From contig CANRCI010000065.1 of the NCBI GenBank assembly GCA_947629075.1, positions 1 through 7,434 on the forward strand: a stretch of 7,434 bases of DNA. The letters run 5' to 3'. The notes beneath the pieces were generated by a model that was not told where the DNA came from, did no database searches, and saw only the letters and a list, made by a program, of their open reading frames with translations. Positions 6,471 through 7,434 of this stretch are shown here, one piece after another; positions within the stretch are counted from its first letter, which is position 1, and every line of letters begins with the position of its first letter. The position numbers and the translations under genes are program-made. This stretch comes from an uncultured Bacilli bacterium. Lineage in GTDB: Bacteria; Bacillota_I; Bacilli_A; RF39; UBA660.

Positions 6471-7047
6471 GTTGACCGTTTCAAGAATTATTCTAAGTGT
6501 TTTAATAATATTTATTTTGTTATTTCCTTTTTATTTAATTAATATAAATTTTCCGGTTTATGATGTAAATGGTGTAGCAATCGATTTAAAATATATCATA
6601 TCTGGTGTGTTTTTCATCGTTGCTAGTGTTACAGATTGGTTAGATGGATATATTGCTAGAAAATATGGTTTAATCACTAATACTGGAAAAATGTTAGATG
6701 CGATTGCAGATAAAGTATTAGTTAATTCAGTATTAATAATTTTAGCAGCTGTTGGTAAAATAAATGCGATTATTCCAGTAGTAATCGTTCTTCGCGATAT
6801 CGTTGTTAATGCTATTAAGATGGAAGCAGCTGGTAAAGGAAAAGTTATTGCGGCTATAAAATCTGGAAAACTTAAAACAGCAGCTCTTATGGTGGGAACT
6901 ACATTGGTATTCTTCTCAAATTTACCATTTGAACTTATAAATGTTCGTGTAGCTGACTTCTTATTATACTTTGCTACTATTATGTCAATAATATCTATGT
7001 GGCAATATTATTCAATGAATAAAGAAATATTAAAATCTAGTAAATAA
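6454..7047 (+). CDS. pgsA: CDP-diacylglycerol-glycerol-3-phosphate 3-phosphatidyltransferase
   Basis: PgsA transfers a phosphatidyl group from CDP-diacylglycerol to glycerol 3-phosphate, the committed step to phosphatidylglycerol, in the cytoplasmic membrane. The GTG at 6454 (MNLPTKLTVSR) is preferred because AGGAGTGAT (6441-6449) is correctly spaced for it and the product then starts like other PgsA proteins; the ATG at 6448 lies inside that site. The 197 residues contain the full CDP-alcohol phosphotransferase signature DG-x2-AR-x8-G-x3-D-x3-D at 64-86 (Asp64, Gly65, Ala68, Arg69, Gly78, Asp82, Asp86), with Asp61 upstream. Several hydrophobic helices surround it (about 12-30, 47-60, 88-116, 143-156, 167-184). 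The start lies within the rodZ-like gene, so translation is probably coupled. A terminator follows eight bases after the stop. Confidence 0.95.
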   Translation: MNLPTKLTVSRIILSVLIIFILLFPFYLININFPVYDVNGVAIDLKYIISGVFFIVASVTDWLDGYIARKYGLITNTGKMLDAIADKVLVNSVLIILAAVGKINAIIPVVIVLRDIVVNAIKMEAAGKGKVIAAIKSGKLKTAALMVGTTLVFFSNLPFELINVRVADFLLYFATIMSIISMWQYYSMNKEILKSSK

Positions 7048-7054
7048 TTGATTG

Positions 7055-7091
7055 AAAAGAAATTTTTCTTATATAGAATTTCTTTTTTTTT
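7055..7091 (+). terminator. Intrinsic terminator after pgsA
   Basis: AAAAGAAATT (7055-7064) pairs with AATTTCTTTT (7077-7086) over a 12-base loop. The T-run at 7083-7091 overlaps the stem base. The stem is AT-rich, so it is only moderately stable, but its place right after the pgsA stop and before the recA promoter fits an operon end. Confidence 0.75.
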
Positions 7092-7115
7092 CGCTATTTT
7101 ATAAGGAAAAAATTG

Positions 7116-7137
7116 TTTTCAAACAAACGTTTGAAAA
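7116..7137. promoter_or_regulatory. Probable LexA (SOS) operator of recA
   Basis: TTTTCAAAC (7116-7124) and GTTTGAAAA (7129-7137) form a perfect 9-bp inverted repeat with a four-base AAAC spacer. Its core CAAAC-N4-GTTTG (7120-7133) has the geometry of the Gram-positive LexA box CGAAC-N4-GTTCG, with one base changed in each arm. It ends a few bases upstream of the recA -35. The LexA assignment rests on this geometry and on recA being the downstream gene. Confidence 0.72.
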
Positions 7138-7141
7138 AGTA

Positions 7142-7171
7142 TTGACTTTTTAGATTTAGATAGTGTATTAT
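7142..7171 (+). promoter_or_regulatory. Promoter of recA
   Basis: TTGACT (7142-7147, 5/6 match) and TATTAT (7166-7171, 5/6 match) are separated by 18 bases. The predicted start near 7178 gives a leader of about 25 bases. The GGAGG ribosome site follows at 7191-7195. Confidence 0.75.
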
Positions 7172-7202
7172 TAATATGTAGAAGAAATTTGGAGGAATAC
7201 TT

Positions 7203-7434
7203 ATGGCAAAAAAAGAAACAGGAAATAAAACTTTAGATCAAGTATTATTAGATATTGAGAAACAATTTGGTAAAGGTTCAATTATGAAGCTTGGTGATAA
7301 TCAACATTTAGAGATAGATGTCGTATCTAGTGGTTCTTTAGCCTTAGATATCGCTTTAGGAGTAGGGGGGTATCCTAAAGGAAGAATTATTGAAATATAT
7401 GGACCAGAATCTAGTGGTAAAACAACTTTTGCTC
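7203..7434 (+). CDS. recA: Recombinase RecA (5' part, cut by the window edge)
   Basis: RecA polymerises on single-stranded DNA, drives strand exchange and triggers LexA self-cleavage. The ATG at 7203 has GGAGG seven bases upstream. The visible 77 residues begin MAKKETGNKTLDQVLLDIEK and contain the N-terminal oligomerisation helix region, GKGSIMKLG (23-31), the GSLALDIALG segment (44-53) and the Walker A loop GPESSGKTT (67-75), which binds the ATP phosphates. The frame is open to the window end, so the remaining three quarters or so of the usual 340-350 residues lies outside. It has its own promoter with a LexA-like operator and is separated from pgsA by a terminator. The cinA gene often found just upstream in Firmicutes is absent. 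Confidence 0.97.
   Translation, partial: MAKKETGNKTLDQVLLDIEKQFGKGSIMKLGDNQHLEIDVVSSGSLALDIALGVGGYPKGRIIEIYGPESSGKTTFA

Noticed and set aside
1..7434. Possible Mollicutes code with TGA as tryptophan
   Set aside because: Tryptophans are encoded by TGG (for example in pgsA and ponA), and all family-length proteins end at normal stops without needing TGA readthrough.

Overview
The window looks like chromosome from a low-GC Firmicutes/Bacilli relative, possibly one of the uncultured gut lineages near the Mollicutes. The reasons are very AT-rich DNA, strong AGGAGG-type ribosome binding sites, a type B RNase P RNA and Bacillus-like gene neighbourhoods. TGG encodes tryptophan and no frame needs TGA readthrough, so the standard bacterial code applies. 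This placement is inference from content; no marker search was possible.

Layout. A bidirectional hairpin terminator (46-70) closes a leftward unit, recU then ponA, whose genes overlap by 11 bases. A short divergent intergenic region (3619-3747) carries the recU promoter, a small inverted repeat and two copies of TTGTCGAAA. Rightward from it come a 32-residue small ORF, an unrecognised 437-residue soluble acidic protein with its own promoter, and gpsB with its own promoter. Next is the RNase P RNA, whose P1 stem appears to take in the gpsB stop codon. It is followed directly by a short rodZ-like gene and pgsA, which overlap by 17 bases. A terminator (7055-7091) ends this block. The first 77 codons of recA follow, behind a consensus-like promoter and a perfect palindrome resembling a LexA box. 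The window ends inside recA.

How the genes fit together. PonA polymerises and cross-links peptidoglycan, GpsB is the cytosolic adaptor that positions class A penicillin-binding proteins, and RodZ-like proteins link the cell-shape machinery to the membrane. PgsA makes the phosphatidylglycerol precursor. RecU and RecA act in recombination and repair. Two conserved Firmicutes neighbourhoods, recU-ponA/gpsB-rnpB and ymfM(rodZ)-pgsA-recA, are joined here. The cinA gene that often lies between pgsA and recA is absent.

Most of the window is well-understood housekeeping. The least explained parts are the 437-residue protein, the 32-residue ORF and the repeats between the divergent promoters. No phage, insertion sequence, CRISPR array or defence system is visible.
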